Of a stretch of DNA of 12,149 nucleotides, positions 1-9,828 are shown in pieces (position 1 is the stretch's first letter; each line of letters begins with the position of its first letter). A model generated the notes under the pieces. The model did not search any database, had not been told where the DNA came from, and saw only the letters and a list, made by a program, of their open reading frames with translations. The translations under genes and the position numbers were made by a program. The stretch lies in the NCBI GenBank assembly GCA_016946835.1, contig JACVTC010000679.1, positions 1 to 12,149 on the forward strand. The letters run 5' to 3'. This stretch comes from Neocallimastix lanati (nom. inval.) (lineage: Eukaryota; Neocallimastigomycota; Neocallimastigomycetes; Neocallimastigales; Neocallimastigaceae).

Positions 1-162
1 TTAGATTAACGAATCGGTTAATTAGGTTTTTCCAATTACTTCTTAAAAGTAATTGGTTTTACCTAATTGATACGATGATCGATATGGATAGAATATCGAT
101 CAAAAACTTATCTAGGTTTTTCTCTTTAATCTTTTCCTAGATAAGAGATTTGTTAAGATTAA
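1..162. repeat. array of perfect inverted repeats (four or five hairpins)
   Basis: Successive perfect stems are visible: ATTAAC 5-10 with GTTAAT 17-22; AATTAGGT 20-27 with ACCTAATT 61-68, enclosing CCAATTACTT 32-41 with AAGTAATTGG 47-56 (separated by symmetrical TTTT spacers); GATCGATAT 77-85 with ATATCGATC 93-101; CTTATCTAGG 107-116 with CCTAGATAAG 136-145; and an alternative TTAATCTT 126-133 with AAGATTAA 155-162. Several contain G/C positions, so they are not just AT noise. Their role is unknown. They could be the end of a foldback element, a structured RNA, or part of a repeat that begins left of the window. Confidence 0.7.
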
Positions 163-800
163 AAACATTTTTTAATTAAATTTAAGTATACTTGTTTCAC
201 TTTTTAATAATATACTATATGTTTGTGCAATATTTTGGGAGAATAATTAACCTCAAGTTAATTATAATTTCTTTCATTTATAAGTAATTTCTTATATACT
301 AATTCTGTTAATTATAAAATGTTGTATATTCTTCTATTATTTAGAAATGTAAGAATATTTAATGTGTGCGTGTGTGATTAACTTCTTTAAGAAAGATATA
401 TTAATGTATATTTTAATACATGATGTTTACATATTTTATGTTTCTTTTCTTTTCTCTGTTCACATGTATTTATAGTTTTGATTATTGAATAAAAAATATG
501 GTAAATTAAATGGATATTTTATAAAGTGACATAAGGAGTAATTCTTTGAAAAAATGACATATACTGAAAATTCTAATGTATAAAGCGTAATTATGTAATA
601 AATATATATAAATTAAAATAGTACATGATGGAAAATTGATATAATGAATAAATCTTTATCAATAATAAATGTTGGTAAATACTTTAATATATTTATAATA
701 TATTCATACTACTGTAATATTTGTTAATTATTGCTAATGAAAACAACGGCAACAAAATATGTAAGCAATAACACTCCATACAGCTCCTAAGCGACTAATA
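163..800. other. AT-rich stretch, no gene seen
   Basis: No reading frame of useful length, RNA gene or repeat boundary is apparent on either strand. The stretch holds a short GT-rich run near 363-377 and scattered A/T tracts. The last ~75 bases (around 730-800) are slightly richer in G and C but match nothing I recognise. Confidence 0.6.
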
Positions 801-1014
801 TTTTAATCTCATCCATGTTTAATATTACTCATTTTTTAGATTTTTTTTCTATTTTTTTTAATTACTTTTAAGACGAATAATTTATCTATTATCAAATATA
901 ATAAGAATTTTCTAAGTTTACCAAAAATTGTTTCCTAAAAAAAAAAACAATAAAATTAAATTTCAAAGACTGATTTATAACCCCTAATCCCTGTGAGCTT
1001 CCAACTATCATTGT

Positions 1015-1029
1015 TCAAACAGAGTGAAT
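1015..1029. other. pre-insertion (empty) site for the copy B retrocopy
   Basis: In copy A a single TCAAACAGAGTGAAT runs directly into 'aagaa'. In copy B the matching 15-mer occurs twice, at 4798-4812 and 5345-5359, with ~0.53 kb between. Copy A therefore keeps the uninterrupted arrangement and shows that the intervening DNA in copy B is an insertion. Confidence 0.85.
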
Positions 1030-1389
1030 AAGAATACATTTTTCATGTTGAAAATAATTAAAGAATAATTCCTTATTTAACAATAGAAAATTTTTTATCT
1101 TCAAAATTAATTATTCTTTTAATTAAAATTAATTTATTATAAATATTATTACTAACAAATAATATAATATACTTTTATTGTATGAAATATTATTAACACT
1201 TTAAATTATTCTTAAAAAAATTACAAATTTTTTTTGAATTTTTATAATTTTATTTTTATTATTTTATTTATTTTAATACTTTTAAATATATTCTTAATTA
1301 TTACATATTTAAAAACACTAAAATATATCAAATAAATATTACTATAATTTACATTTTAATATACTATTATAAAAATACTTATTTTTTTT

Positions 1390-1474
1390 ATCACAGGAGT
1401 TAGAACAGTACTGGTTTTTTATAAGTTCAATTTCTAATAAAAAATTTAGAAGTAACTAATTCTATAGCTGTGAT
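1390..1474. repeat. ATCACAG/CTGTGAT inverted-repeat module A1
   Basis: This 85-bp module starts ATCACAGGAGTTAGAA and ends TTCTATAGCTGTGAT. The outer 7 bp are perfectly inverted, and the next ~15 bp pair partly (TTAGAA with TTCTA, AGTACT with AGTAACT). The same module recurs at 1777-1862, 5736-5820 and 6132-6217, each in the same orientation. It is a short foldback or MITE-like sequence of unknown family. Confidence 0.7.
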
Positions 1475-1776
1475 TATTTTTTTAATAAAATAATATACTA
1501 AATACTCTATTAAACCTATTAATCTAATATTAGTATTTATTATATTATAATATTATTTAAAAACTTATTACTAATAACTAATTAGAAGAACTAATTAGAA
1601 GATATTATTATACTCTAAATTTTTTTGAAATATCAAATTTCAATAAAATAATTCTTCATTATTTATAATAACATTTTAAATAAATTTTTTAAATATAATT
1701 TGATATATTTTTCATAAATAAATATTACTATATATCTTTTTTTAACTTTCATAATAATACTTATTTTATTTTTTTT

Positions 1777-1862
1777 ATCACAGGAGTTAGAATAGTACTA
1801 TTTTTTCTTAAGTTCAATTTCTAGTAAAAAAAATTAGAAGTAACTAATTCTATAGCTGTGAT
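1777..1862. repeat. ATCACAG/CTGTGAT inverted-repeat module A2
   Basis: This is the second module in copy A, ~387 bp after the first. Its 3' flank continues TCAGTGCTG instead of TTATTTT. The sequence preceding both modules (an 'aataaatattactat' tract, then an A/T-rich lead to ATCACAG) is also alike, so modules A1 and A2 look like a direct tandem duplication of a ~390-bp unit that predates the A/B duplication. Confidence 0.7.
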
Positions 1863-2031
1863 CAGTGCTGTTTTTTAAGTATTATTTAAATTGTCTTATT
1901 TAAAAATTTTAATGCTATTATTAAATACAGTTCTATTCTTCTTAACTAGTTATTTCTACTTGCAATAAGTAATTTTATTATAACTGTAATCCTATATGAA
2001 ATATATATTATTCATATTGGATCACAGCTAT
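1852..2031. repeat. 180-bp stretch bounded by 12-bp perfect inverted repeats
   Basis: ATAGCTGTGATC at 1852-1863 and GATCACAGCTAT at 2020-2031 are exact reverse complements. The matching stretch in copy B is 6207-6383, with the same termini. This may be a small non-autonomous element, or the inverted motif may belong to the larger modules. No convincing flanking target duplication was seen. Confidence 0.6.
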
Positions 2032-2627
2032 TTAATAGCTTCTTTCATTTCGAAAATTTCAATTTATTTCATTATATATATAAATTTACTTTATGATCTT
2101 TTGAGTTTATTTTCATGTTCTTATAATAACAATATTTCAAAATCTTCTTTTAAATAGCCTCCTTCTTGAAAAATTTATTTTTAAGAAAACTTTTTCATAT
2201 ATTTCTTCATTCTGAATTTCTATTTTTTTCCTTTTTTAAGATTTACATAGATTATTAATATTCTTCTTATTATTCTCTCCAAGTATATTGTAAAAGAATT
2301 CACCAATTGCACTCCTTTCACATGTATTTTACCATTGGCATTCTTCTTTATCCTTTTTTTTTTTAACTCAAGAATTCTTCCTTTTCTTTAGTTTTTCCTT
2401 TATATTTCTTCTTTCTTTTTGGATTTTATCTCCATATTTTTTCCTATTAATTATTAATACATTTAAATAATAATATTTAATATATTAAAAATTTTTCTGA
2501 TGTTATTAAATTTTTTTTTAAAAAAAAATGATTCCTTTTATACTTTTTTTTCTTTCACTTAAATAAAAATAAAAAAAAATAAAATAATTATGTATTTAAT
2601 TTTAATAAATTTTTAAATTTTAAAATT

Positions 2628-2916
2628 ATAACAACATATTATGCTATGCTATACAACATTATTCTATAACAACTTAAAAAATGTTTAATTTTAATTTTTT
2701 TTTTTTTTTAAAGGTGTTATAGAATAAAAATTAAAATTTAACAATTTTTAAGTTTTATTAAATGAAAAAAAAAAGTAAATTAATTAGTTTGTTTATATTT
2801 AAGTATTAAATATAATATTTTATTATTATTATTATTATAATAATTAATTTCTTCTACTCTATGAAGTTAAAATTATAAGTTAAATTTTATTCACTTTATG
2901 ATGTCTAAATTAAATC
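2628..2916 (+). repeat. single (TTA)n-containing unit in copy A
   Basis: This ~290-bp unit runs from 'ataacaacatattatg' through poly-T, poly-A, a short (TTA)n of about six or seven repeats near 2820-2838, 'actctatgaagttaaaatt' and 'tgatgtctaaattaaatc'. Copy B has four tandem copies of the same unit, at 6785-8095. Copy A represents the unamplified state. Confidence 0.8.
2661..2754. repeat. interleaved inverted repeats (X-Y-X'-Y' order)
   Basis: ATTCTATAACA (2661-2671) is the exact reverse complement of TGTTATAGAAT (2715-2725). A 29-nt stretch, 2671-2699, matches the reverse complement of 2726-2754 at all but two positions. The order is X, Y, X', Y', so the two pairings interleave instead of nesting. 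Copy B has only one version of this sequence per unit, so the arrangement is a local inverted duplication specific to copy A. Confidence 0.75.
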
Positions 2917-3105
2917 TAAAATAATAATAGACTTTAATAATTAAGTTACAGTATATATTATTTTCGCAATTAATTTCTTTTACTCTAAAAAGTTAATTTT
3001 TTTTTTTTTTTTTTGTAAATATACATTACTTTAAATTTAATTTATACTTCATATAAAATTTATAATACTAAATATAAAAATAAATAATAAAATCTATAAA
3101 TAAAT

Positions 3106-3300
3106 TAATAATAAATAATAAATAATAATAATAAATAATAATAATAAATAATAATAATAAATAATAATAATAAATAATAATAATAAATAATAATAATAAA
3201 TAATAATAAATAATAATAAATAATAATAAATAATAAATAATAAATATTATACATTAAATAATAATTAAATAGTAAATAATAAATAATAAATAATAAAATA
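3106..3300. repeat. (TAA)n/(TAAATAA) microsatellite
   Basis: This is an irregular TAA array with interspersed TAAATAA variants. The corresponding part of copy B (about 8240-8475) is a different mixture of AAAT and TAA repeats, so the tract has evolved by independent slippage in the two copies. Confidence 0.9.
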
Positions 3301-3630
3301 AAAAAAATATCTATTTATAATAAAATTTATTAATTATTAAGTTTAATTAATAAATATATTTAAATTTATAAAAATTTATTTATTAATTAAACTTAATAAT
3401 TAATTATAAAATTAATGATTAATAATTATATAAATATAATTAATATAAGTTCTAATTACTAATATTAATGGTATAGAAAAGAATTAGATTTACCATCTAT
3501 GTATCTTTTTAATTTGCAAGTTTTATTTTAATAAATTATAGGAAACAAAAATTATTGAAAGGAAATTTTAATTATGAAACTTGTTATTATAAAAATAAAT
3601 TTTATTTTAAATTGAATGTGGTGCCTTTTC

Positions 3631-3646
3631 GGAGAGATGCATTTCG
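3631..3646 (+). repeat. transposon-end-like motif in copy A
   Basis: GGAGAGATGCATTTCG closely resembles the terminal sequence GGGGAGAGTTGCATTTCG of the TIR element at 11375-11879. It is followed, after about 65 bases, by an AAAT repeat, as in that element. No matching opposite terminus was found in copy A, so it is at best a decayed end. Confidence 0.4.
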
Positions 3647-3713
3647 TAATGTGGCCATTCATATTTTTGTAATTTGACTCCATAAGTTTCTAATATTTTT
3701 TGATACAACTCTA

Positions 3714-3715
3714 CA

Positions 3716-3763
<48 letters not shown>
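3714..3763. repeat. (AAAT)n microsatellite
   Basis: About twelve AAAT repeats. The matching place in copy B (8929-8957) has a much shorter, interrupted version. Confidence 0.95.
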
Positions 3764-3868
3764 AATCAAATTGAGAAATAAATAAAAACTATGTTAATTA
3801 TTATTAAAAAATAAAATGTATTAAATATTTTCTTAATGACTTAATAACCATTAAGAGTCAGATATTTA

Positions 3869-4040
3869 GCCTTAATATAAATTTAAATTTCTATAGTCCG
3901 CACATAACCAGAAGAACCATTTTTTTTTTTTTGACATAAATAACATCAAGCAGGACCAAAGAGAGATTTTATATGGAATAATAAATTGTTTCTTTTTTTT
4001 TTTTTTTTTTTGTATCTATAAGTAAAGAAATCTATATTAA

Positions 4041-4079
<39 letters not shown>

Positions 4080-4550
4080 ATTTACTTTATAAAAAAAAAA
4101 ATTTAAAAAAAAAAAAAATTGAAATATCTTGTATTAATAAATAATAAAAGTTATATAAAAAATTATACATTTATATATAAAATATTTATTTGTATATTTT
4201 ATATTACTCTACTATAATATAAGTAATGATAAAATTATTTAATAAAAATTTTTTATAAATAAATAAAAATCAAAATTTAAATTGATAAAAGAATTATGTA
4301 AAAAATAAGTTATATGTTTAATATTATTTGTAATTATTTTTATTAATAAGTTTATTTTATCTTTATCTATTTAATTTGTTAATATATATAATTTATAATC
4401 TTTTAATTAAACAAAAAAAAAAAAAATTATACATATATATGAACATTATATATTCTTTTTTTTTTTTTTGTTTTATTTTTTATTTTTTATTTTTTATTTA
4501 TTTATTTATTTTTATTTTTATTTTTATTTAATAATTCTTATCTTAGTTTT

Positions 4551-4584
<34 letters not shown>

Positions 4585-4618
4585 ATTAATTTTTTTTTTT
4601 TAAAGTATAAAATGTTAT
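3869..4618. other. spacer between the two duplicated segments, homopolymer-rich
   Basis: I see no gene here. The spacer holds a T run (3993-4011), a 35-bp A run (4043-4077), T-rich stretches at 4456-4580 including a 28-bp T run at 4553-4580, and TTTTA/TTTAT repeats. The only open frame, at 4468-4656 (+), encodes a Phe/Leu/Ile/Tyr string from the T-runs and is not a credible protein. Confidence 0.75.
3993..4077. repeat. facing T19 and A35 homopolymer runs
   Basis: T19 at 3993-4011 and A35 at 4043-4077 lie 31 bp apart and are mutually complementary, so a hairpin is possible. The A run could also be the tail of an old retroposed sequence, but no body or target duplication is recognisable. Confidence 0.6.
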
Positions 4619-4797
4619 ATTTAAATCTCAACCGTTTTAATTTTACTCATTTTTAGATTACTTTTTTATTATTTTTAAGACGAAAAATTAATTTGTTACC
4701 AAATATAATAAAAATTCTCTAAGTTTACCAAAAATTACTTCCAAAAAAAAACTAATAAATAGTAAATTTCAGAGACTGATTTATAAGATTCAATCGT

Positions 4798-4812
4798 TTA
4801 AACAGAGTGAAT
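4798..4812. repeat. target-site duplication, poly(A)-side copy
   Basis: TTAAACAGAGTGAAT is identical to 5345-5359. It immediately abuts the poly-T run, which is the tail side of the minus-strand insert. The final T is shared with the poly-T run, so the duplication is 14 or 15 bp. Confidence 0.85.
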
Positions 4813-5344
4813 TTTTTTTTTTTTTTTTTTTTTTTAGACAGGGAAGAGAATACACTTCCAAAACTTTATTAAATTTTATTTTAAAAAATACATGTAGGTG
4901 AAAAGTACATTAGAAATTAAAAATAAAAAATTAAAAATTAAAAAAATAAAAAAGCTCGAAAATACTATGTATTTCGGCAAGTTGTACTATGCGGGAATTT
5001 TTCCCTTCCTAACAAATAAAAAAGAAATAAAACCTAGAAGTAACATCTTTAAAATAGATAGTGTGGTGTCCACTAAACTCTACCCGGATTCATCATTTAT
5101 TGAACTACTAGGGCAAGATTCGTCCTTCGTAGAAATAGATGACGATCCTGTATTATCATTATGCCTTATCAGTACGACGTCGACGCTCTTGGATAAGTTT
5201 GGTATTTTGCAATACCTATCAAATAATAGCTCAAACGAACTACTAATGATAGGTATTGCACTTGTTAAAAATTCCGCCAAGCCCACAATTTTTGGAACAG
5301 GTGACTCAGATGAACCTTTGAAAAGTAGTTCATTCAATTGTCTC
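4813..5344 (-). pseudogene. 5'-truncated reverse-transcribed gene copy (processed retrocopy), minus strand
   Basis: This 532-bp insert shows the marks of target-primed retroposition of an mRNA. A poly-T run at 4812-4835 is the poly(A) tail on the minus strand. AATAAA reads on the minus strand at 4870-4865, about 30 nt before the tail. A 15-bp direct repeat flanks the insert, and the paralogous locus in copy A lacks it. Read on the minus strand, the insert has ~87 open codons (5344 to the TAG at 5082-5080), then a ~244-nt 3' UTR. No initiator lies inside the insert, so it appears 5' truncated. Base composition is clearly less AT-rich than its surroundings, as expected for coding DNA from elsewhere. 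The parent gene is not recognised. Retroposition presumably used a LINE-type machinery in trans. A SINE is less likely because of the long open frame and poly(A) signal. Confidence 0.8.
4865..4870 (-). terminator. polyadenylation signal AATAAA of the retrocopied mRNA
   Basis: TTTATT on the plus strand is AATAAA on the minus strand. It ends 29 nt upstream of the poly(A) tail at 4835, the usual spacing for animal mRNAs. Confidence 0.75.
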
Positions 5345-5376
5345 TTAAACAGAGTGAATAAGAACCCATTTCTCAA
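5080..5376 (-). CDS. 98-codon open frame fused from flanking DNA and the retrocopy; unknown protein
   Basis: The frame opens with an ATG in copy B flanking DNA (5376-5374). It crosses the target duplication, adding about ten residues that include MRNGFLFTLF, and enters the retrocopy for ~87 codons before the TAG at 5082-5080. The retrocopy portion has a moderately hydrophobic stretch near residues 31-51 (IVGLAEFLTSAIPIISSSFE), a following FDRYCKIPNLSK segment, and a Ser/Asp/Glu-rich C-terminal end (GSSSIS, SCPSSSINDESG). I recognise no family. The C-terminal part is likely the true end of the parent protein, because the stop is followed by a 3' UTR with a poly(A) signal. An opposite-strand frame (4898-5416, 172 codons) covers the same DNA but starts in the reverse of the 3' UTR and is judged a shadow. 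Whether the fused frame is expressed is unknown. Confidence 0.4.
   Translation of the reverse strand: MRNGFLFTLFKRQLNELLFKGSSESPVPKIVGLAEFLTSAIPIISSSFELLFDRYCKIPNLSKSVDVVLIRHNDNTGSSSISTKDESCPSSSINDESG
5345..5359. repeat. target-site duplication, 5'-side copy
   Basis: TTAAACAGAGTGAAT matches 4798-4812. It continues into 'aagaa' exactly as the empty site in copy A does. Confidence 0.85.
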
Positions 5377-5735
5377 AAAAAAAAAAAAATTAACTAACTC
5401 CTTATTTAACGATTAAAATCTATTAGCATAACTTCAAAATTATTTTATTTTATTCTTTTAATTACAATTAAAATGAATACAAAAATTTATTTTTTACTAA
5501 AAGGCAAAGGAAAGTAAAATATTTTTTATTATACAAAATATTATAAACACTTTAATTTATTCTTTAATTTATTATCAATTTTTTTTTAAAAAATTTTACT
5601 TTTATTATTTAATTTATTTTAATACTTCTTATATACATTTATAATCACTACATATTCAAAAATATTAAATATTTCAAATAAATATTACTATAATTTATAT
5701 TTTAATATACTATTATAATAATACCTATTTTTTTT

Positions 5736-5820
5736 ATCACAGGAGTTAGAACAGTACTGGTTTTTTATAAGTTCAATTTCTAATAAAAAATTTAGAAGTA
5801 ACTAATTCTATAGCTGTGAT
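5736..5820. repeat. ATCACAG/CTGTGAT inverted-repeat module B1
   Basis: This counterpart of module A1 (1390-1474) is nearly identical over its 85 bp. It is much better conserved than the flanking A/T sequence. Confidence 0.7.
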
Positions 5821-6131
5821 TATTTTTTTAATAAAATAATATACTAAATACTCTATTAAACCTATTAATCTAATATTAGTATTTATTATATTATAATATT
5901 ATAATATTATTTGAATAATTATTACTAATAACTAATTAGAAGAACTAATTAGAAGATATTATTATACTTCAATTTTTTTGAAATTTCAAATTTCAATAAA
6001 ATATTTCTTCTATTATTAATAATAACATTTTAAATAAATTTTTTAAATATTATTTGATATATTTTTCATAAATAAATATTACTATATATCTTTTTTTTAA
6101 CTTTTATAATAATACTTATTTTATTTTTTTT

Positions 6132-6217
6132 ATCACAGGAGTTAGAATAGTACTATTTTTTCTTAAGTTCAATTTCTGGTAAAAAAAATTAGAAGTAACT
6201 AATTCTATAGCTGTGAT
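6132..6217. repeat. ATCACAG/CTGTGAT inverted-repeat module B2
   Basis: This counterpart of module A2 (1777-1862) differs from it at about one base. It lies 396 bp after module B1. Confidence 0.7.
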
Positions 6218-6383
6218 CAGTGCTGTTTTTAAGTATTAGTTAAATTGTCTTATTTAAAAATTTTAATGCTATTATTAAATACAGTTCTATTCTTCTTAAC
6301 TAGTTATTTCTACGTAATAAGTAATTTTATTATAACTGTAATCCTATATGAAATATATATTATTCATATTGGATCACAGCTAT
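6207..6383. repeat. 177-bp stretch bounded by 12-bp perfect inverted repeats, copy B
   Basis: ATAGCTGTGATC (6207-6218) and GATCACAGCTAT (6372-6383) are exact reverse complements, matching 1852-2031 in copy A. Copy B loses about 45 bp immediately after the right-hand motif. Confidence 0.6.
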
Positions 6384-6507
6384 ATAAATTTATCTTGTGA
6401 TCTTTTGAGTTTATTTTCATTTTTTTCTTTTAATAACAATCATTCAAAATCTTCTTTTAAATAGGCTCCTTCTTGAAAAATTTATTTTTAGCAAATTTCT
6501 TCTTATT

Positions 6508-6600
6508 CACTTGTTTTTACATTCAGAATTCCTCTTATTCCTTTTGTTTTTACATTCAGAATTTCTCTTATTCCTTTTGATTTAACCTTCGGAATTCTTA
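6508..6600. repeat. 33-bp tandem repeat, nearly three copies
   Basis: A unit containing TGTTTTTACATTCAGAATT and CTCTTATTCCTTT repeats with period 33, with the G of the TTTTG or TTG lead at 6513, 6546 and 6579. The third copy is diverged. Copy A has at most one version (near 2195-2230). The 33-bp period keeps a plus-strand frame open for about two copies, but this is too short to call coding. Confidence 0.75.
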
Positions 6601-6784
6601 TTAATTTTTAACACATTTAACTATTTCAATTAGTTATATTTAAAAAATTTCTTCACTTCCATAAAATTTTGTAAAAAAAAAAAAGACTCCTTTTATACTT
6701 TTTTTTTCTCTCATTCAATTAAATACAAATAAAAAAAAATAACTATTTATTTAATTTTAATAAATTTTTAAATTTTAAAATTAT

Positions 6785-8095
<1,311 letters not shown>

Positions 8096-8328
8096 TCTAA
8101 AATAATAATAGACTTTAATAATTAAGTTACAGTATATTATTTTCACTATTAATTTCTTTACTCTAAAAAAGTTAAAATTGTAAATATTTATTACCTTAAA
8201 TTTAATTTATACTTCATATAAAATTTATGATACTAAATATAAAAATAAATAATAAATAAATAAAAATTAATAAATAAATATACAATAAATAAATGAATAA
8301 TAAATAATAAATAATTAAATAGTAAATA

Positions 8329-8418
8329 ATAAATAAATAATTGAATAATAAATAAATAATTGAATAATAAATAAATAATTGAATAATAAATAAATAAATA
8401 ATTGAATAATAAATAATA
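8329..8418. repeat. 19-bp minisatellite
   Basis: The unit TTGAATAATAAATAAATAA repeats with TTGAA at 8341, 8360, 8379 and 8402. The last spacing is longer by one AAAT. The array sits in the AAAT/TAA-rich part of copy B and is absent from copy A. Confidence 0.85.
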
Positions 8419-8842
8419 AATATTAAATATTAATTAATAATTAAATAATAAATAATTAAATAATAAATAATAAAAAAAATTTTTTCTTTTATTTATAATA
8501 AAGTTTATATTTATAAAAATTTATTTTGTTAATTGAACTTAAAGTCAATTTCAAAGATTTTTCATAAAATAAAGTCATGTTTTTTATATTCATTTTAGAT
8601 ATGACGTAACTAATAAAATTATAATTAATTATGAAATTAATTATATTTATATTTAATCATTAATATAAGTTCTAATTACTAATATCAATGGTTTAGAAAA
8701 GAATTATATTTATTATGTTTCTTTTTAATTTGTAAATTTTATTTTAATAAATTAAAGGAAGAAAAATTAGAAAAATCATAAAAAAGAAGTTTTAATCATG
8801 AAATTTGTTTTTATAAAAATAATTTTTATTAGATACATTTCA

Positions 8843-8857
8843 GAGAGTTACATTTCG
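8843..8857 (+). repeat. transposon-end-like motif in copy B
   Basis: GAGAGTTACATTTCG matches the end of the 11375-11879 element (GAGAGTTGCATTTCG) at 14 of 15 positions. It is in the same place as the copy A motif at 3631-3646. Confidence 0.4.
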
Positions 8858-9064
8858 TAATGTGACAATTCATATTTTTGTAATTTGACGCCATAAATTA
8901 ATAATATTTTTTAATACAAATCTACATAAATATATAAATATATAAATAAATAAAATTCAAGTTGAGAAATAAATAAAACTGCGTTAAAATGTATTGAATA
9001 TTTTCATAATTACTTTATAATTATTAAGAGTCAGGAATTTATGGTTCATACATTGTTTATATTA

Positions 9065-9137
9065 TTAGAATATATGAAAAATAAGCTTCAAATGTATTGA
9101 AATATATTGTTTGAAGCTTATTTTTCATATATTCTAA
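9065..9137. repeat. perfect 28-bp inverted repeat with 17-nt loop
   Basis: The left arm 9065-9092 (TTAGAATATATG...GCTTCAAA) is exactly complementary to the right arm 9110-9137. The loop is 9093-9109. The hairpin starts about 23 bp after homology to copy A ends and has no counterpart there. It could be a short foldback element, a pair of TIRs left after internal loss, or a small hairpin RNA. No target duplication is evident. Confidence 0.85.
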
Positions 9138-9828
9138 CAGTAACAAAAAAGACTATTTATTAATAATAAATAATTTATTTATATAATAAAATAAATAATA
9201 AATAATTTAATATAAATAATAAAATAATTAAATATAAATAAAATTATTAAATATAAATAAACTAATTTATTAATAATAAATTAAATAAATAATACTTAAC
9301 TTTATATTAATAACAAATAATATTAATAACAAATAATAAAGAAAATTTAAAGATATTTTTTTAAAATAATACAATAAGCATAAAGATTAAAAAATAAATT
9401 TATTTTTTTTTCTAAATTTCTATTTAAATTTTTATTATTGAAAAATATTTTATTTTTAAAGAATAATTTATATATATATTTAATTTAAAAATTTTATAAA
9501 ACTTTTAATTTTAATTTTAATTTTTATATTAATAAAATGATTATTTTTTTAAATAATATTTTTTTTATATTTCTTAGTTATATAAGCTTTTTTTAATTTC
9601 TTAATTTTTTTCTTTTAAATTTAAATACTTTTAATAGATTTCAATAGTATTTTATTTTTATTAAATATATTTATAATGAAAATTCAAAAAAAATTTTTTT
9701 TTTGAATACTTTATTTATTTATAAAGAAAGTTTTATTTATATATTTTCTTTTTTAAAAAATATTTAAAATTTTTATTTTTTAATTTTTAATTAATATAAA
9801 GAATATATTTATTTAAAATATATATTAT
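9138..9828. other. AT-rich stretch, no gene seen
   Basis: This stretch consists of TAAATAATAAAT-type repeats (9150-9340), then mixed A/T tracts. No open frame, RNA gene or boundary was identified. It separates the duplicated segment from the copia remnant. Confidence 0.6.

Larger units (their letters stand above)
801..3868 (+). repeat. duplicated segment, copy A
   Basis: This stretch is collinear with 4619-9042. Shared anchors in the same order include TACTCATTTTT near the left end, 'tctaagtttaccaaaaatt', 'gactgatttataa', 'aaacagagtgaat', the ATCACAG modules, 'ctgtaatcctatatgaaata', the (TTA)n unit with 'actctatgaagttaaaatt', 'agttctaattactaata', 'catttcgtaatgtg' and finally 'ttaagagtcag'. 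Many substitutions and indels separate the copies, so the duplication is not recent. It could be a segmental duplication or two members of an uncharacterised repeat family. No clear terminal repeats or coding capacity are seen. Borders are approximate to a few bases. Confidence 0.85.

Noticed and set aside
4468-4656. 62-codon plus-strand open frame
   Set aside because: It is generated by T-runs (Phe, Leu, Ile, Tyr only) and has no domain, no composition shift and no support from copy A.
4898-5416. 172-codon plus-strand open frame
   Set aside because: It lies antisense to the retrocopy. Its N-terminus is Lys/Asn-rich from the reverse of the 3' UTR, and its C-terminus runs into a poly-A stretch in flanking DNA. 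The tail, poly(A) signal and natural stop all point to the minus strand. It cannot be excluded without expression data.
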